Made by a program: the position numbers and the translations under genes | Shown: positions 8,749 through 18,442 of the stretch, in pieces | Numbering within the stretch: the stretch's first letter is position 1 | How the letters are laid out: the number at the start of each line of letters is the position of its first letter | Assembly (NCBI RefSeq): GCF_002265435.1 | Contig: NZ_NOKQ01000342.1 | Location: 36,266-100,265 of the forward strand | Reading direction: 5' to 3' | Source: Tetzosporium hominis | Lineage (GTDB): Bacteria > Bacillota > Bacilli > Bacillales_A > Planococcaceae | DNA length: 64,000 nucleotides | The notes under the pieces: model-generated | Told to the model about the DNA's origin: nothing | Database searches by the model: none | What the model saw: the letters and a program-made list of their open reading frames with translations, nothing else

Positions 8749-9963
8749 ATGTGGAATTTTATCAAATGGGAAGCCCTACAATTTATCGGCAACAAAAAGA
8801 ACCAAGCGGTGTACATCATCTTGCTGCTCCTCAGTCTCTATTATGCAGTTGCAGTAGCACCGAACTATGAACCAATCGAAAAAGTGAGTCGTGACGAGAT
8901 GCAGGCGGCGTATGATACGCGGGAAGCGTTTTTAGAAAGTGTAGAAGGAAGAGATCAGCTCTACCCACTCGTTGAATACGCGAAGTTTCTGTTTCCTGAT
9001 TGGAATAAGCTCGAGTTGCAACGAATCAATGCACTTGATGAACAAGACCTTGCAGCATATGCTTCGGCAACTGCAGATTGGTACGAATTTTCAAATCAAA
9101 CGATCTATAGTAATGGAGACTTGTTCTACTACAATCCTTTGTACTATACCTACGGAAATCGTTTTGCAAAAGATGACGGCTTCTACGGGTACGGCTACAC
9201 AGCAAGCCGATTTCAAGATTACACCGAAGGGGAGCATAAACTCTCGTATGAACTCTTCGAAGAGCGAACAGCCATTCAGACACTCCAAAGACTCCTATCC
9301 GATTTTTTGCCTTTTGTGATCCTTATTAGCAGTGTCGTTCTAACAGCTGACATCGTTTTGAAAGACCGGCGTAATCCAAGTCTAGTCAAAGGTTTCCCAT
9401 TAGCTGATTGGAAGCGGATGTTTGGAAAAGGCATCGTGGCGATTGTAGGGAGTATCGCTGCACTCTTTCCATTAGGGGCTGGTCTATTCCTCATTGGTTT
9501 GAGAGAGGGGTTTGGAGACTTTATGCTAGGGGTGCCTATATACAACACAGCTACGAATATTTTCAATCCGGGTCCTGAACTATTTACTCGAATTCCGATG
9601 TGGGAATTCTTGTTGCTCAATTTGGCATTTTTGACTCTATGGTTTGTAGCGCTAGTAGCAGTCATCATTCTTTTAAGCATTACGGTGCGTCTGGAATTCA
9701 TCAATATCGCCGTAGGTCTGGGCATCATCTTTGTCGAGTTCTTGTATTTCGAGCGAGCCGTCAGCCCATTCACCGATGCGTACTGGTATCCGACATCATA
9801 TATCCAAGTCGGTCAAGTTATCTCCGGAACGCGAGACTTCTTATACGCTTCCCAGCTCTTCACAATGGAGCGAGGCATGCTACTCGTAGCTGGTAGCGCT
9901 GCTCTCTGTATCTTATTCATCTTGCTCATTACCACTAATAAACGTTTTTCGTATACCAAGTAA
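8749..9963 (+). CDS. ABC-2 type transporter permease (second subunit)
   Basis: 404 residues with the same plan as the preceding gene: an N-terminal helix near residues 20-35, a Tyr-rich outer domain to about 185, then six hydrophobic helices. The motif DRRNPSLVKGFP matches EDFRHTTLIKGYP in the first permease at the start of the second membrane segment, so the two are diverged paralogues that probably form a heterodimer. Ribosome site AAGGAGG at about 8733. The ATPase gene follows 12 bases after the stop. Confidence 0.85.
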   Translation: MWNFIKWEALQFIGNKKNQAVYIILLLLSLYYAVAVAPNYEPIEKVSRDEMQAAYDTREAFLESVEGRDQLYPLVEYAKFLFPDWNKLELQRINALDEQDLAAYASATADWYEFSNQTIYSNGDLFYYNPLYYTYGNRFAKDDGFYGYGYTASRFQDYTEGEHKLSYELFEERTAIQTLQRLLSDFLPFVILISSVVLTADIVLKDRRNPSLVKGFPLADWKRMFGKGIVAIVGSIAALFPLGAGLFLIGLREGFGDFMLGVPIYNTATNIFNPGPELFTRIPMWEFLLLNLAFLTLWFVALVAVIILLSITVRLEFINIAVGLGIIFVEFLYFERAVSPFTDAYWYPTSYIQVGQVISGTRDFLYASQLFTMERGMLLVAGSAALCILFILLITTNKRFSYTK

Positions 9964-9975
9964 GGAGGGAATTGA

Positions 9976-10878
9976 ATGCTTGAGCTGAAACAGATCGGTA
10001 TGCAGTTTCAAGAGAAGCGCGTGCTCGATGATATCTCGATTACATTTGAATCAGGTCAGATTATCGGCCTGGTAGCACCGAACGGAACAGGAAAGTCCAC
10101 GTTGATGAACGTCATCATGAACTATCTGTCTCCTAAACAAGGGCAAGTAATTGTTGGTGGCGGTCTGAAGTACACAAGTAAACCGAATGAAGTAAAGATT
10201 CATCAAGTGATGTCGATGATGCCAGACCAGAACGACCTGTACAACCATGTGTCAGGAAAGAACCATATGAAGATCTACCAGACCATGTGGAACAGCCGTC
10301 CAGAGTTGATTGAAGATACGATTACCAAGCTAGGTATGGCCTCTTATGTAAAGAAGAAGACAGGGACGTATTCTCTCGGGATGCGCCAGCGTCTCTGTTT
10401 TGCGATGCAGATCGTCTCGGATACAAAAATCATGTTGATGGACGAAGTCATGAACGGTCTAGATCCAACCCACGTCGAGATGATCTCACAGATTCTCGTC
10501 GAGAAAAAGCGTGAAGGCAAGACCGTCATCATTGCCTCCCACTTACTTGAGAATCTCGAGCAGTATGCAGACAAGATCTACTTCTTCAAAAACGGCAAGC
10601 TGCATTTAGCGGATGACTTAGCTCCAGGCTTCTCCGCAGAAACAGTGACGACGATCCGTCTTCCGAAAGTAACAGCAGAAGAGACAGCGAAAATAGCTGC
10701 GAAGTTTCCGAAGCTTGCGATGCAGAAGTTACCGAATGATAAGATCTTGATTGATATCCAGCAACAAACAGACGAGCAGATCACGGCGCTCGTGTCTTTC
10801 CTTGTCGCATCCCATATTTCAGATTTCCATTTCGGCAAAGTGTCACTTCACGACCTGTATTCAATGGAATACCAATGA
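9976..10878 (+). CDS. ABC transporter ATP-binding protein
   Basis: 300 residues with Walker A (APNGTGKST), signature motif (YSLGMRQRL), Walker B (IMLMDEVMNGLDP) and switch His (IIASHLLENL), so it should hydrolyse ATP. A C-terminal extension of about 85 residues follows the nucleotide-binding domain. It closes the operon with the two ABC-2 permeases, and a terminator lies 8 bases past the stop. Self-resistance or export of a peptide or drug is a common role for this arrangement, but nothing nearby names the cargo. Confidence 0.93.
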   Translation: MLELKQIGMQFQEKRVLDDISITFESGQIIGLVAPNGTGKSTLMNVIMNYLSPKQGQVIVGGGLKYTSKPNEVKIHQVMSMMPDQNDLYNHVSGKNHMKIYQTMWNSRPELIEDTITKLGMASYVKKKTGTYSLGMRQRLCFAMQIVSDTKIMLMDEVMNGLDPTHVEMISQILVEKKREGKTVIIASHLLENLEQYADKIYFFKNGKLHLADDLAPGFSAETVTTIRLPKVTAEETAKIAAKFPKLAMQKLPNDKILIDIQQQTDEQITALVSFLVASHISDFHFGKVSLHDLYSMEYQ

Positions 10879-10886
10879 TACAGAGT

Positions 10887-10916
10887 AAAAGCCCTCCGAT
10901 TGGAGGGCTTTTGTTT
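10887..10916 (+). terminator. Terminator of the ABC exporter operon
   Basis: AAAAGCCCTCC (10887-10897) pairs with GGAGGGCTTTT (10902-10912), followed by more T residues. Confidence 0.9.
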
Positions 10917-10935
10917 TGCGGTCGAGAGGGAATTG

Positions 10936-11010
10936 GGGTTGATTAGTACACTAATTGAAATGATTAGGTCTCTAACTCGAATGATTCGACCTCTATTAGA
11001 TTTCATTCTA
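10936..11010. repeat. 21-nt phased array, family 2
   Basis: Three degenerate units start with GATT at 10941, 10962 and 10983, exactly 21 bases apart (GATTAGTACACTAATTGAAA, GATTAGGTCTCTAACTCGAA, GATTCGACCTCTATTAGATT). It lies between the exporter terminator and the convergent LytTR gene. A second locus of the same family, in reverse orientation, is at 44900-44965. Confidence 0.7.
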
Positions 11011-11066
11011 CATTCGAAGTGTTATCAAGATCCCCCATGGACATCTTTGAAGACAACAAACATTCA

Positions 11067-11408
11067 TCACATCCCCAACACCCTCTTCACTTCCGCCACG
11101 TACGACTGACCTACCGGCAACTCGCTACCATCCACAAGCACCATCACCAAATTCGAAGCAAGATCTCGCGTGATCCGTTCAACTGCCAACAAGTTAACTA
11201 TGAAAGAGCGGTGGATTCGAACGAAATCCTCAGGCAATCGGCGCTCCAGGTCCTTTAGAGGGTGAGAGACAGAATACGCTTCTCCGTCTGCGTAGACCCA
11301 TGTCTTCTTATGTAGACTCTCAACGTGTGTGATAGCAGAAAGACGCAGAGGCTTCCAATCTTCTTCTTGGCGAACGGTTAAAAAACGAGATGCGGTCAGC
11401 TGTTCCAT
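11067..11408 (-). CDS. Stand-alone LytTR DNA-binding protein
   Basis: 113 residues, nearly all one LytTR domain: ITHVESLHKKTWVYADG, a LERRLPEDFVRIHRSFIVNL core and a C-terminal GQSYVAEVK strand region. There is no receiver domain or membrane segment, so it is not a normal response regulator. GAGGAGG precedes the ATG. It faces the ABC exporter and is divergent from aceA, with starts 168 bases apart. It presumably binds direct repeats in a promoter; the target is unknown. Confidence 0.85.
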   Translation of the reverse strand: MEQLTASRFLTVRQEEDWKPLRLSAITHVESLHKKTWVYADGEAYSVSHPLKDLERRLPEDFVRIHRSFIVNLLAVERITRDLASNLVMVLVDGSELPVGQSYVAEVKRVLGM

Positions 11409-11576
11409 TGTGTTCCTCCTCTAGATTCTTAGTTTGTCGTGAAAAAATGGGGGTTCATCATGAAAATTCCACTGTTTATCAAAAAGCCGTGTCAGTTTGA
11501 ATTTTCTGTTATATATTAAGTTACAAGATTTAAAACTGTTATGCAACAGAAACTTACGCGAAGGGTGAGATAGAAG

Positions 11577-12860
11577 ATGATGACACGACAAGAGCAGGTT
11601 GAACAATTACGTAAAGAATGGAACGAAAATGAGCGTTGGCAGGGCATTGAGCGTCCATACACAGCTGAAGAGGTCGTCAAACTACGAGGTTCCGTTGTCG
11701 TAGAGCAGACATTGGCACGTCGAGGAGCTGAACGTTTATGGAACTCACTTCATACAGAAGATTTTATTAACGCGCTGGGGGCACTAACTGGGAACCAAGC
11801 CGTACAACAAGTCAAAGCAGGCTTACAAGCTATCTATTTAAGCGGTTGGCAAGTAGCAGCAGACGCTAACCTATCTGGACAAATGTATCCAGATCAGAGC
11901 TTGTACCCAGCAAACTCGGTTCCAGCAGTGGTGAAGCGGATCAACCAAGCTTTGCAGCGCGCGGACCAAATTGATCACGCAGAAGGTCGGAATGATGGGT
12001 TTGACTGGTTCGCTCCAATCGTAGCAGACGCAGAAGCAGGATTCGGTGGTCCACTGAATGTCTTCGAACTGATCAAAGGAATGATTGAAGCAGGAGCAGC
12101 AGGTGTCCACTTAGAAGACCAACTCGCTTCCGAGAAAAAATGTGGTCACTTAGGCGGGAAAGTCCTTCTTCCAACACAGAACGCTATTCGAAACCTAGTA
12201 GCGGCTCGTTTAGCAGCAGATGTTCTAGACGTTCCAACGCTAATCGTAGCGCGTACGGATGCAGACGCAGCGGACATGGTGACAAGCGATATCGACGAGC
12301 GCGATCATGCGTTCATCACAGGCGAACGCACTCCAGAAGGATTCTTCAAGACGAACCCGGGTATCGAGCAAGCCATTGCACGTGGACTTGCTTACGCACC
12401 ATATGCAGACCTTGTGTGGTGTGAAACATCTCACCCAAGCCTAGAAGAAGCGAAGCAGTTCGCAGATGCAATCCACGCGCAGTTCCCAGGTAAGATGCTT
12501 GCATACAACTGTTCGCCATCGTTCAACTGGGAAGCAAACTTGGATCAAGAAACGATTGCTAAGTACCAAGTCGAGCTTGGCAAGATGGGTTACAAATTCC
12601 AATTCGTTACACTTGCTGGTTTCCACAGCTTGAACCACGGCATGTTCGAATTAGCACATGCATACAAGACAGAGGGCATGGCAGCATATTCTCGTCTACA
12701 GCAAGCAGAATTCGATTCAGAGGCGAAAGGCTATACTGCGACGAAGCATCAACGTGAAGTCGGAACAGGCTACTTTGATGAAGTATCTCAGATTGTATCA
12801 GGCGGTATGTCATCGACGACAGCGATGAAAGGATCTACGGAAGTCGCGCAATTTGCGTGA
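11577..12860 (+). CDS. aceA: Isocitrate lyase
   Basis: 427 residues. It cleaves isocitrate to succinate and glyoxylate in the glyoxylate shunt. The catalytic loop KKCGHLGGK is intact (Cys about residue 191), as are the [15 protein letters not shown] substrate/Mg segment and [10 protein letters not shown]. The start is one of two adjacent ATGs (11577 or 11580). Malate synthase follows 22 bases after the stop, so the two shunt enzymes are in one operon. The pair implies growth on acetate or fatty acids. Confidence 0.97.
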   Translation: MMTRQEQVEQLRKEWNENERWQGIERPYTAEEVVKLRGSVVVEQTLARRGAERLWNSLHTEDFINALGALTGNQAVQQVKAGLQAIYLSGWQVAADANLSGQMYPDQSLYPANSVPAVVKRINQALQRADQIDHAEGRNDGFDWFAPIVADAEAGFGGPLNVFELIKGMIEAGAAGVHLEDQLASEKKCGHLGGKVLLPTQNAIRNLVAARLAADVLDVPTLIVARTDADAADMVTSDIDERDHAFITGERTPEGFFKTNPGIEQAIARGLAYAPYADLVWCETSHPSLEEAKQFADAIHAQFPGKMLAYNCSPSFNWEANLDQETIAKYQVELGKMGYKFQFVTLAGFHSLNHGMFELAHAYKTEGMAAYSRLQQAEFDSEAKGYTATKHQREVGTGYFDEVSQIVSGGMSSTTAMKGSTEVAQFA

Positions 12861-12882
12861 TGACCGGGAAGGGGTGGGACAG

Positions 12883-14508
12883 ATGACACAATTGACGACG
12901 TCACTTGAGATCAAAGGACTCCAGGACGAGGCCACGGAACGTGTGCTGACTCCGGAAGCCCTGCAGTTTTTAGAGGGGCTCCACCGAACATTCAATGAAC
13001 GCCGTAAAGAGCTACTTAAGGCACGTGAAGAACGGCAGCAGCAGCTCGATGCAGGCGGCAAACTGGATTTCTTAGAAGAGACCAAAGCAATCCGGGAAGG
13101 CGACTGGACGGTCGCCGAGCTCCCGAAAGATTTGCAGGACAGACGCGTCGAAATCACTGGTCCGGTCGACCGCAAAATGGTCATCAACGCACTCAACTCA
13201 GGAGCGAAGCTCTTCATGGCCTGTTTTGAAGATGCGACTGCACCGACCTGGCACAACATGATTCATGGGCAAATCAATATGTACGATGCGATTCGCAAGA
13301 CGATCTCGTTCACACAGTCCGAGACAGGAAAGACGTATCAACTGAATGAAGAAGTAGCCGTACTACAGATTCGTCCGAGAGGCTGGCATCTTCTCGAAAA
13401 ACATGTGGAAGTTGATGGAGAGCCGATGTCAGGAGGTCTGTTCGACTTCGGACTCTATTTCTTCCATAACGCTAAGGAACTATTAGCTCGAGGAAGTGGC
13501 CCGTACTTCTATCTGCCAAAGCTAGAGCATTATCTGGAGGCTCGTCTTTGGAACGACGTGTTTAGATATGCACAAGAGACACTCGGTGTCCCACAAGGTT
13601 CGATTCGAGCTACTGTGTTAATTGAAACGATTCCAGCAGCGTTCCAGATGGACGAGATCTTGTATGAATTGCGAGAGCATTCAGCGGGTCTGAACTGTGG
13701 TCGTTGGGATTATATCTTCAGCTATATCAAGCGTCTGCGGAACCAACCCGATGTTATCTTGCCAGATCGCAGTCAAGTGACGATGACGTCACCGTTCATG
13801 AGAGCCTATACTTTGCTCGCTATTAAGACATGTCACAAACGAAATGCCCCTGCAATGGGGGGCATGGCCGCGCAGATCCCAATCAAAGGAGACGAAGAAG
13901 CAAATGCCGCCGCTTTTGATAAAGTTCGAGAAGACAAGCGTCGTGAAGTGACCGATGGACATGATGGTACATGGGTTGCACACCCTGCACTCGTCGCTGT
14001 TGCACTTGAAGAGTTCAACGAGTATATGACGGAACCGAATCAGATTGCACGAAAACGCGATGACGTGGAAGTAACGGCTGAGGGCTTAGTGGAAGTTCCA
14101 ACGGGCTCCATTACAGAAAATGGTTTACGAGTAAACTGTTCAGTCGGCGTTCAGTACATCGCTTCGTGGCTCCGAGGAAACGGCGCAGCACCCATCAATC
14201 ATTTGATGGAAGACGCAGCAACTGCCGAAATCTCTCGAACACAAGTATGGCAATGGATTCGCCATCCAGAAGGAAAGCTTGAAGACGGTCGCAAGATCAC
14301 AGGCGAGCTTGTGGATCAAGTGCTCGAAGAAGAGTTGCAAAAGCTACAGCAACAGTTTGGAAAAGATGTTTATGACACAGGACGATTTGAAGAGGCTGCC
14401 GGTCTCTTTAGACGATTAGTTCTAAACGATGATTTTATCGAATTTCTCACAGTACCTGGCTATGACCAGTTGGAGGAGGTGACTGACCATGAATCAACCG
14501 AATCGTGA
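12883..14508 (+). CDS. aceB: Malate synthase A
   Basis: 541 residues, the usual size of the A isoform. It condenses glyoxylate with acetyl-CoA to malate. Recognisable segments are [33 protein letters not shown], and the region around the catalytic Asp, [20 protein letters not shown]. An upstream TTG at 12853 extends the frame into aceA, but the ATG at 12883 follows AAGGGGTGGG at good distance. Its 3' end overlaps a small zinc-ribbon gene in another frame. Confidence 0.97.
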   Translation: MTQLTTSLEIKGLQDEATERVLTPEALQFLEGLHRTFNERRKELLKAREERQQQLDAGGKLDFLEETKAIREGDWTVAELPKDLQDRRVEITGPVDRKMVINALNSGAKLFMACFEDATAPTWHNMIHGQINMYDAIRKTISFTQSETGKTYQLNEEVAVLQIRPRGWHLLEKHVEVDGEPMSGGLFDFGLYFFHNAKELLARGSGPYFYLPKLEHYLEARLWNDVFRYAQETLGVPQGSIRATVLIETIPAAFQMDEILYELREHSAGLNCGRWDYIFSYIKRLRNQPDVILPDRSQVTMTSPFMRAYTLLAIKTCHKRNAPAMGGMAAQIPIKGDEEANAAAFDKVREDKRREVTDGHDGTWVAHPALVAVALEEFNEYMTEPNQIARKRDDVEVTAEGLVEVPTGSITENGLRVNCSVGVQYIASWLRGNGAAPINHLMEDAATAEISRTQVWQWIRHPEGKLEDGRKITGELVDQVLEEELQKLQQQFGKDVYDTGRFEEAAGLFRRLVLNDDFIEFLTVPGYDQLEEVTDHESTES

Positions 14509-14611
14509 AGCGAACCCAAAAGTATGCCGCGAGTGTGGCACTGTCATTCGTGAGCAAGTCGAGTCTCAACTATTTGAATGTGAGCGCTGTCTAAACAACC
14601 AGCCGGAATAA
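14489..14611 (+). CDS. 40-residue zinc-ribbon protein
   Basis: A short frame starting at ATG 14489, inside the last codons of aceB, with GGAGGAGG about 10 bases upstream. The protein has two Cys pairs, CREC near residues 13-16 and CERC near residues 31-34, the layout of a single zinc ribbon. It resembles the tiny YhfH-type zinc-ribbon proteins of bacilli, but I am not certain of that family. Translational coupling to aceB is likely from the overlap, and a strong terminator follows 9 bases after the stop. Function unknown. Confidence 0.72.
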   Translation: MNQPNREANPKVCRECGTVIREQVESQLFECERCLNNQPE

Positions 14612-14619
14612 TAGGAAGT

Positions 14620-14645
14620 GCCCCATCTTAGGATGGGGTTTTTTC
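14620..14645 (+). terminator. Terminator of the aceA-aceB operon
   Basis: CCCCATC (14621-14627) pairs with GATGGGG (14632-14638), followed by TTTTTT. Confidence 0.92.
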
Positions 14646-14667
14646 TGCGGATGAACGGATGAAGTAG

Positions 14668-14790
14668 TTTCCATAAAATCAGTTGGGGCGTTGAAGGAGG
14701 AAGTATGGTCTTTAATGAGGGAAGTACGGGCGTCAATTAGTTCTTTTGGGTCGCTAATCAAACAAGCTTGGGCGCTAATTCAAGTTTTCA
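14668..14790 (+). repeat. 21-nt phased array, family 1 (copy 1)
   Basis: After the leader TTTCCATAAAATCAGTTGGG, five degenerate units of the type GGGCGTTAA occur with their conserved C at 14689, 14710, 14731, 14752 and 14773: exactly 21 bases each time. The same leader and period recur at 20546 and 29043. It lies just past the aceB operon terminator. Confidence 0.8.
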
Positions 14791-14947
14791 GTCTAACGTT
14801 GGCCACTACTGTCCATACTGTCAGGTAGAGGTGATTCCCTATGTGGACGGAAGACAACAACGCACTCGAAATGATCCTACGCAAATCTTCTACGCCGAGC
14901 TCCAAGAGAACGGCAAACTCTACATTGATAGCGGCAATGACGACTGA
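14768..14947 (+). other. Small CxxC protein frame without a normal start
   Basis: An open frame ending at TGA 14945-14947 encodes GHYCPYCQVEVIPYVDG followed by about 30 polar residues that look like real protein, and a good terminator begins at its stop. The only start codon near the N-terminus is TTG 14768 without a ribosome site, inside the last unit of the 21-nt array. Either the array has replaced the true N-terminus and this is a remnant, or an unusual start is used. Confidence 0.4.
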
Positions 14948-14977
14948 TCTCTTCGCAACGTGCGAGGGGATTTTTTC
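14946..14977 (+). terminator. Terminator after the CxxC frame
   Basis: ATCTCTTCGCA (14947-14957) pairs, with G-U pairs, to TGCGAGGGGAT (14961-14971), followed by TTTTTT. It supports a transcript ending here. Confidence 0.75.
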
Positions 14978-15064
14978 GTTCTTAAGAATTTCTTCAGAAA
15001 TCTCCCCCTTACTTGTTAAGATTTGAAAGGTACAATAGAAACAGAAGGAAGGAGGCGGTCGACG

Positions 15065-15757
15065 ATGACACCATTTACAATTCTTGTTACAGACGATGAC
15101 CAAGAGATTCGAGACGGAATCGAAATCTACTTGAAAAACGAGGGGTATCAGGTGGTCAAGGCCGCTAACGGAGTAGAGGCACTAGAGGCTCTTGAAAAGC
15201 ACGACATCCAGTTGGTGATCATGGACATCATGATGCCACAGATGGATGGCATTCAAGCGACATTCAAAGCACGGGAGACAAAAAACATCCCGATTATTAT
15301 GTTGTCTGCCAAGTCGGAGGACGGAGACAAAATCCACGGCTTGTCAGTAGGAGCAGATGATTACGTTACTAAACCATTCCACCCGCTGGAACTGGTGGCA
15401 CGAGTGAAATCGCAACTGAGACGCTTTACAAAGCTCGGTACATATGAAGGCATTCAGGCAGTAGTCGAAAAAGATGGTTTAGTTCTAGACCAAGACTCGA
15501 AAATCGTGACACTGGACGGGGAACCGCTCAAGCTCACACCGACTGAATTTAAAATCACAGAACTTTTCATGCGTAATCAAGGACGTGTGTTCTCGATTTC
15601 CGAAATCTACGAGCGAGTCTGGCAAGAGCCGGCGTACAACGCAGAAAACATTGTAGCCGTCCACATCCGAAAGATTCGCGAAAAGATGGAAGCAGATCCG
15701 AAAAATCCAAGATATATCAAGGTGGTGTGGGGCGTTGGCTACAAAATGGACAAGTAA
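15065..15757 (+). CDS. OmpR/PhoB-family response regulator
   Basis: 230 residues. A receiver domain has the acidic pocket D10-D11-D12, the phospho-acceptor D54 (VIMDIMMPQMDG) and the conserved Lys in DYVTKPFHPLE; a C-terminal winged helix follows (LTPTEFKITELF, NIVAVHIRKIREKME). A TTG at 15023 extends the frame, but the ATG at 15065 sits 8 bases after GAAGGAGG and begins the domain. It is followed by a membrane microprotein gene and its cognate sensor kinase. The targets are not visible. Confidence 0.93.
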   Translation: MTPFTILVTDDDQEIRDGIEIYLKNEGYQVVKAANGVEALEALEKHDIQLVIMDIMMPQMDGIQATFKARETKNIPIIMLSAKSEDGDKIHGLSVGADDYVTKPFHPLELVARVKSQLRRFTKLGTYEGIQAVVEKDGLVLDQDSKIVTLDGEPLKLTPTEFKITELFMRNQGRVFSISEIYERVWQEPAYNAENIVAVHIRKIREKMEADPKNPRYIKVVWGVGYKMDK

Positions 15758-15776
15758 ATGGGAGACTAGAATATCT

Positions 15777-15902
15777 ATGATTGTTATGCTGATTGGCATC
15801 ATCACCATCGGATATTGCAGTTATTGCTTCATGCAGGCAGCAGAATCATCGGAGTGGCTCGCACAGCTGAAGCGGTTTGTAGATCGAGGAGGATTAGGAT
15901 GA
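15777..15902 (+). CDS. 41-residue single-pass membrane microprotein
   Basis: A short frame between the response regulator and the kinase: one hydrophobic helix at residues 2-20 (MLIGIITIGYCSYCF), then an amphipathic tail rich in charges (EWLAQLKRFVDR). Its TGA overlaps the kinase ATG (ATGA at 15899-15902), a classical coupling arrangement. The ribosome site GGGAG is somewhat distant. It may tune the kinase in the membrane; that is inference. The whole frame could be a coupling leader instead. Confidence 0.6.
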   Translation: MIVMLIGIITIGYCSYCFMQAAESSEWLAQLKRFVDRGGLG

Positions 15903-18019
15903 AGAAAGAACGACATTTAGGAAAATGGCTGACTCTTGCCTTGTTACTGACTCTCATTCTGGCCACTATTTTTAGTTGGGCTGGACAAGGAAGAGAGCTA
16001 TTGAAAGAGTTTCAAGAGACAGATGAATTTTATCACACCTTCGAATCCGAAATTGTGACGCGGTTACCGGCCCTAGTCACAGAACCTTTAACGAAAGAAG
16101 AGCTCCTGGAATCGTATACGGTAACGAATGCAGACATAGAAGAATACCGCTTTCGTTACGGCAATTTAAGTACGCAAATCGAGAATATTAACAGTCAGTA
16201 TGAGACAGAGCGTGGAGAGGAACTGAGTGAAGAACTCGCTAAAGAGCGAGACGAGAAGATTGCGGATATTCGCAGAAATTTTAAAGAGGACTCCTACGTG
16301 GAAGCCAAGCTCAGGGCGGAGTGGGAAACGAAAGTCGACAATTATCTGCAAGGGCTTGCAAGAGAGCGGAAAATCTATTCAGCAAACTATCCAGGTATCG
16401 GCTATTCTCTTACGAATACCGGAAGTAATGAAACATTTGATATGGAAGGATTTTCTTCCAACTTCCTTCAATTAACTTATGGAGGAGGAGCGGAAGGGCT
16501 CTATGCCGATCGTATCGATTATTATACACAGGACAGCGATCCTATATCAGCAGAGTTAGGTTCAATCCCTGTCAATTATAGTGGTACCGTATTTCTACCG
16601 GAATCGTATGTGTCTTCCCAGCTTGAAGATTTTAAACAACGCAAAATCATCTTCTGGGTGCTGACGATTTTCGGAATCATTGCAGCCTTTGCGAGTGTGG
16701 TTCTTTGGAAAAAATGGAAACAGGAGTTATTAGCAAGTACATTCATGGACGAGTTTGCAAAACTACCTCATGAATTACGGGCAGCTATGGTAGGGTCTTT
16801 AGGTTTCTTTAGTTATGTTATGTTGTGGCAAGTGTCTAGAGGGCTTAATACTTATTACGGCTTTGATGACTTCACATTCTTTTTGTTCTTAGTTCTCATC
16901 GCCATCAATGCAATCATTTTGCAAAGTTTTATAAGTCTAGTACTTACGATGGACGACTTTACTTACAAAAACTCGATTTTGAATCGTTTAGTACAGAACA
17001 TGAAAGGTTTGTTTTTAAACCGAAGTTTGGCGGTTCAAATGATTCTGGTTTTAGTTGTGGTGTTTTTCTGGGGGTTAGGTACTGCCTTATCTGGAGTGAT
17101 CGGTGGATTGGTTTTTATCTGGATTCCCGCTACTCTATTCATCGGAATTCCAGCGTTGTACTTTGTGTTTAGTCGTATTGCCTATCTGAATCGTACGATG
17201 GCACGTACGGAATTAGTGGCAGAAGGGTTCGTAAGTGAGCCGTTTCAGGAAAAAGGTCGGTCTCGCTTGGCTGCACATGCGCGAAAGCTAAATGAAATTC
17301 GTCAGCAGCTGATTTACTCGCATTCTTCGCAAGTGAAGAGTGAACGATTGAAGTCGGAGCTGATCACCAATGTGAGTCACGATTTACGGACGCCTTTAAC
17401 ATCCATCATTACGTACACAGATCTATTGAAAAATCCAAATCTAACACTCGAAGAGCGCGCTCAGTATGTCGATGTGTTGGAACGCAAGTCAGCCCGTTTG
17501 AAAACTTTGATAGAAGACTTGTTCGATGTTTCGAAGATGGCCTCTGGCAACATTGAGCTTCAAAAAACGCAAGTCGACTTAGCATCATTACTCCAACAGT
17601 CTATAGCTGAACAGCAAGAAGCACTTGATAAGCAGAACTTGGACTTACGAGTATCTATTGCATCACAACCAATAATGGTACAGGTGGATGGACAAAAGAT
17701 GTGGCGTGTGATGGACAATTTACTTCTAAACATCAGCAAGTATTCGATGCCAGGAACTCGAGTCTATGTAGCGCTTCAAGAATCGTTTGGAGAAGCCGTT
17801 TTAACATTCAAGAACGTATCGCAATATGAACTCGGGGATGATACGGCAGAACTTACAGAGCGCTTTAAACGTGGCGATCAATCGCGTCATACAGAAGGTT
17901 CTGGGCTCGGCCTTGCGATTGCACAGTCTATTGTCGCTTTACATGAAGGGCAGTTTGAACTGGATCTCGATGGAGATTTGTTTAAAGTGACGATTCGAAT
18001 TCCTAAAGGGACGGTCTGA
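15899..18019 (+). CDS. Multi-pass sensor histidine kinase
   Basis: 706 residues. A helix at about 11-30 is followed by an outer domain of about 220 residues, then about five to six membrane helices (about 253-435), a linker, the HisKA dimerisation helix with the phospho-His (NVSHDLRTPLTS) and a HATPase domain ending in GSGLGLAIAQ. The ATG at 15899 follows GAGGAGG; the longer upstream frame overlaps the microprotein gene. It should phosphorylate the regulator encoded at 15065. The large periplasm-side domain suggests an external signal. Confidence 0.92.
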   Translation: MKKERHLGKWLTLALLLTLILATIFSWAGQGRELLKEFQETDEFYHTFESEIVTRLPALVTEPLTKEELLESYTVTNADIEEYRFRYGNLSTQIENINSQYETERGEELSEELAKERDEKIADIRRNFKEDSYVEAKLRAEWETKVDNYLQGLARERKIYSANYPGIGYSLTNTGSNETFDMEGFSSNFLQLTYGGGAEGLYADRIDYYTQDSDPISAELGSIPVNYSGTVFLPESYVSSQLEDFKQRKIIFWVLTIFGIIAAFASVVLWKKWKQELLASTFMDEFAKLPHELRAAMVGSLGFFSYVMLWQVSRGLNTYYGFDDFTFFLFLVLIAINAIILQSFISLVLTMDDFTYKNSILNRLVQNMKGLFLNRSLAVQMILVLVVVFFWGLGTALSGVIGGLVFIWIPATLFIGIPALYFVFSRIAYLNRTMARTELVAEGFVSEPFQEKGRSRLAAHARKLNEIRQQLIYSHSSQVKSERLKSELITNVSHDLRTPLTSIITYTDLLKNPNLTLEERAQYVDVLERKSARLKTLIEDLFDVSKMASGNIELQKTQVDLASLLQQSIAEQQEALDKQNLDLRVSIASQPIMVQVDGQKMWRVMDNLLLNISKYSMPGTRVYVALQESFGEAVLTFKNVSQYELGDDTAELTERFKRGDQSRHTEGSGLGLAIAQSIVALHEGQFELDLDGDLFKVTIRIPKGTV

Positions 18020-18066
18020 CGGCTTTCTCGTATTGTGGTACGATGAGAGAAAAGGAGGCGGTTCGG

Positions 18067-18438
18067 ATGAAGAAAGAATTGCATGAACTGACACGTCTAC
18101 CGGCAGATACGCGGTATGAAGTCTTTTTACACACAGTAGTAGAGAGCAAACAAGTATGGGGACTCTTTCAAGAAGGCTGGGCAACAGCAGAAGACTCGAA
18201 AGGTGCACAGCGCATCTTCTTCTGGCCTTCAGAAGAATTTGCACAGCAACAAGCTACTAAAGAATGGCCTGGGTTCACACCTAAACCAATCGCTTTGGAT
18301 GAATTCATGGAAGCTTGGCTACCAGGTCTTGAAAAAGACGAGATTCAAATTTCTGTATTCTCTACAGCAAAAGACGAGATTTTAGTAGAAGCAGAAACAC
18401 TGCTCGAAGATTTGGAAGATCTAGAGAGCGAGGCGTGA
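18067..18438 (+). CDS. DUF2750-family protein
   Basis: 123 residues, soluble, acidic at the C-terminus. WGLFQEGWATAED and RIFFWPSEEFA match the DUF2750 family, which has no firm biochemical role. The ATG at 18067 follows AAAGGAGG by about 8 bases; an in-frame ATG at 18043 lacks a site. It is 4 bases from the next gene, so the two are probably co-transcribed. Confidence 0.8.
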   Translation: MKKELHELTRLPADTRYEVFLHTVVESKQVWGLFQEGWATAEDSKGAQRIFFWPSEEFAQQQATKEWPGFTPKPIALDEFMEAWLPGLEKDEIQISVFSTAKDEILVEAETLLEDLEDLESEA

Positions 18439-18442
18439 GCAC

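Noticed and set aside
10900..11109. Plus-strand 69-codon frame after the ABC exporter
   Set aside because: It begins in the terminator and covers the 21-nt array; the heptad pattern comes from the repeat, not from a protein.
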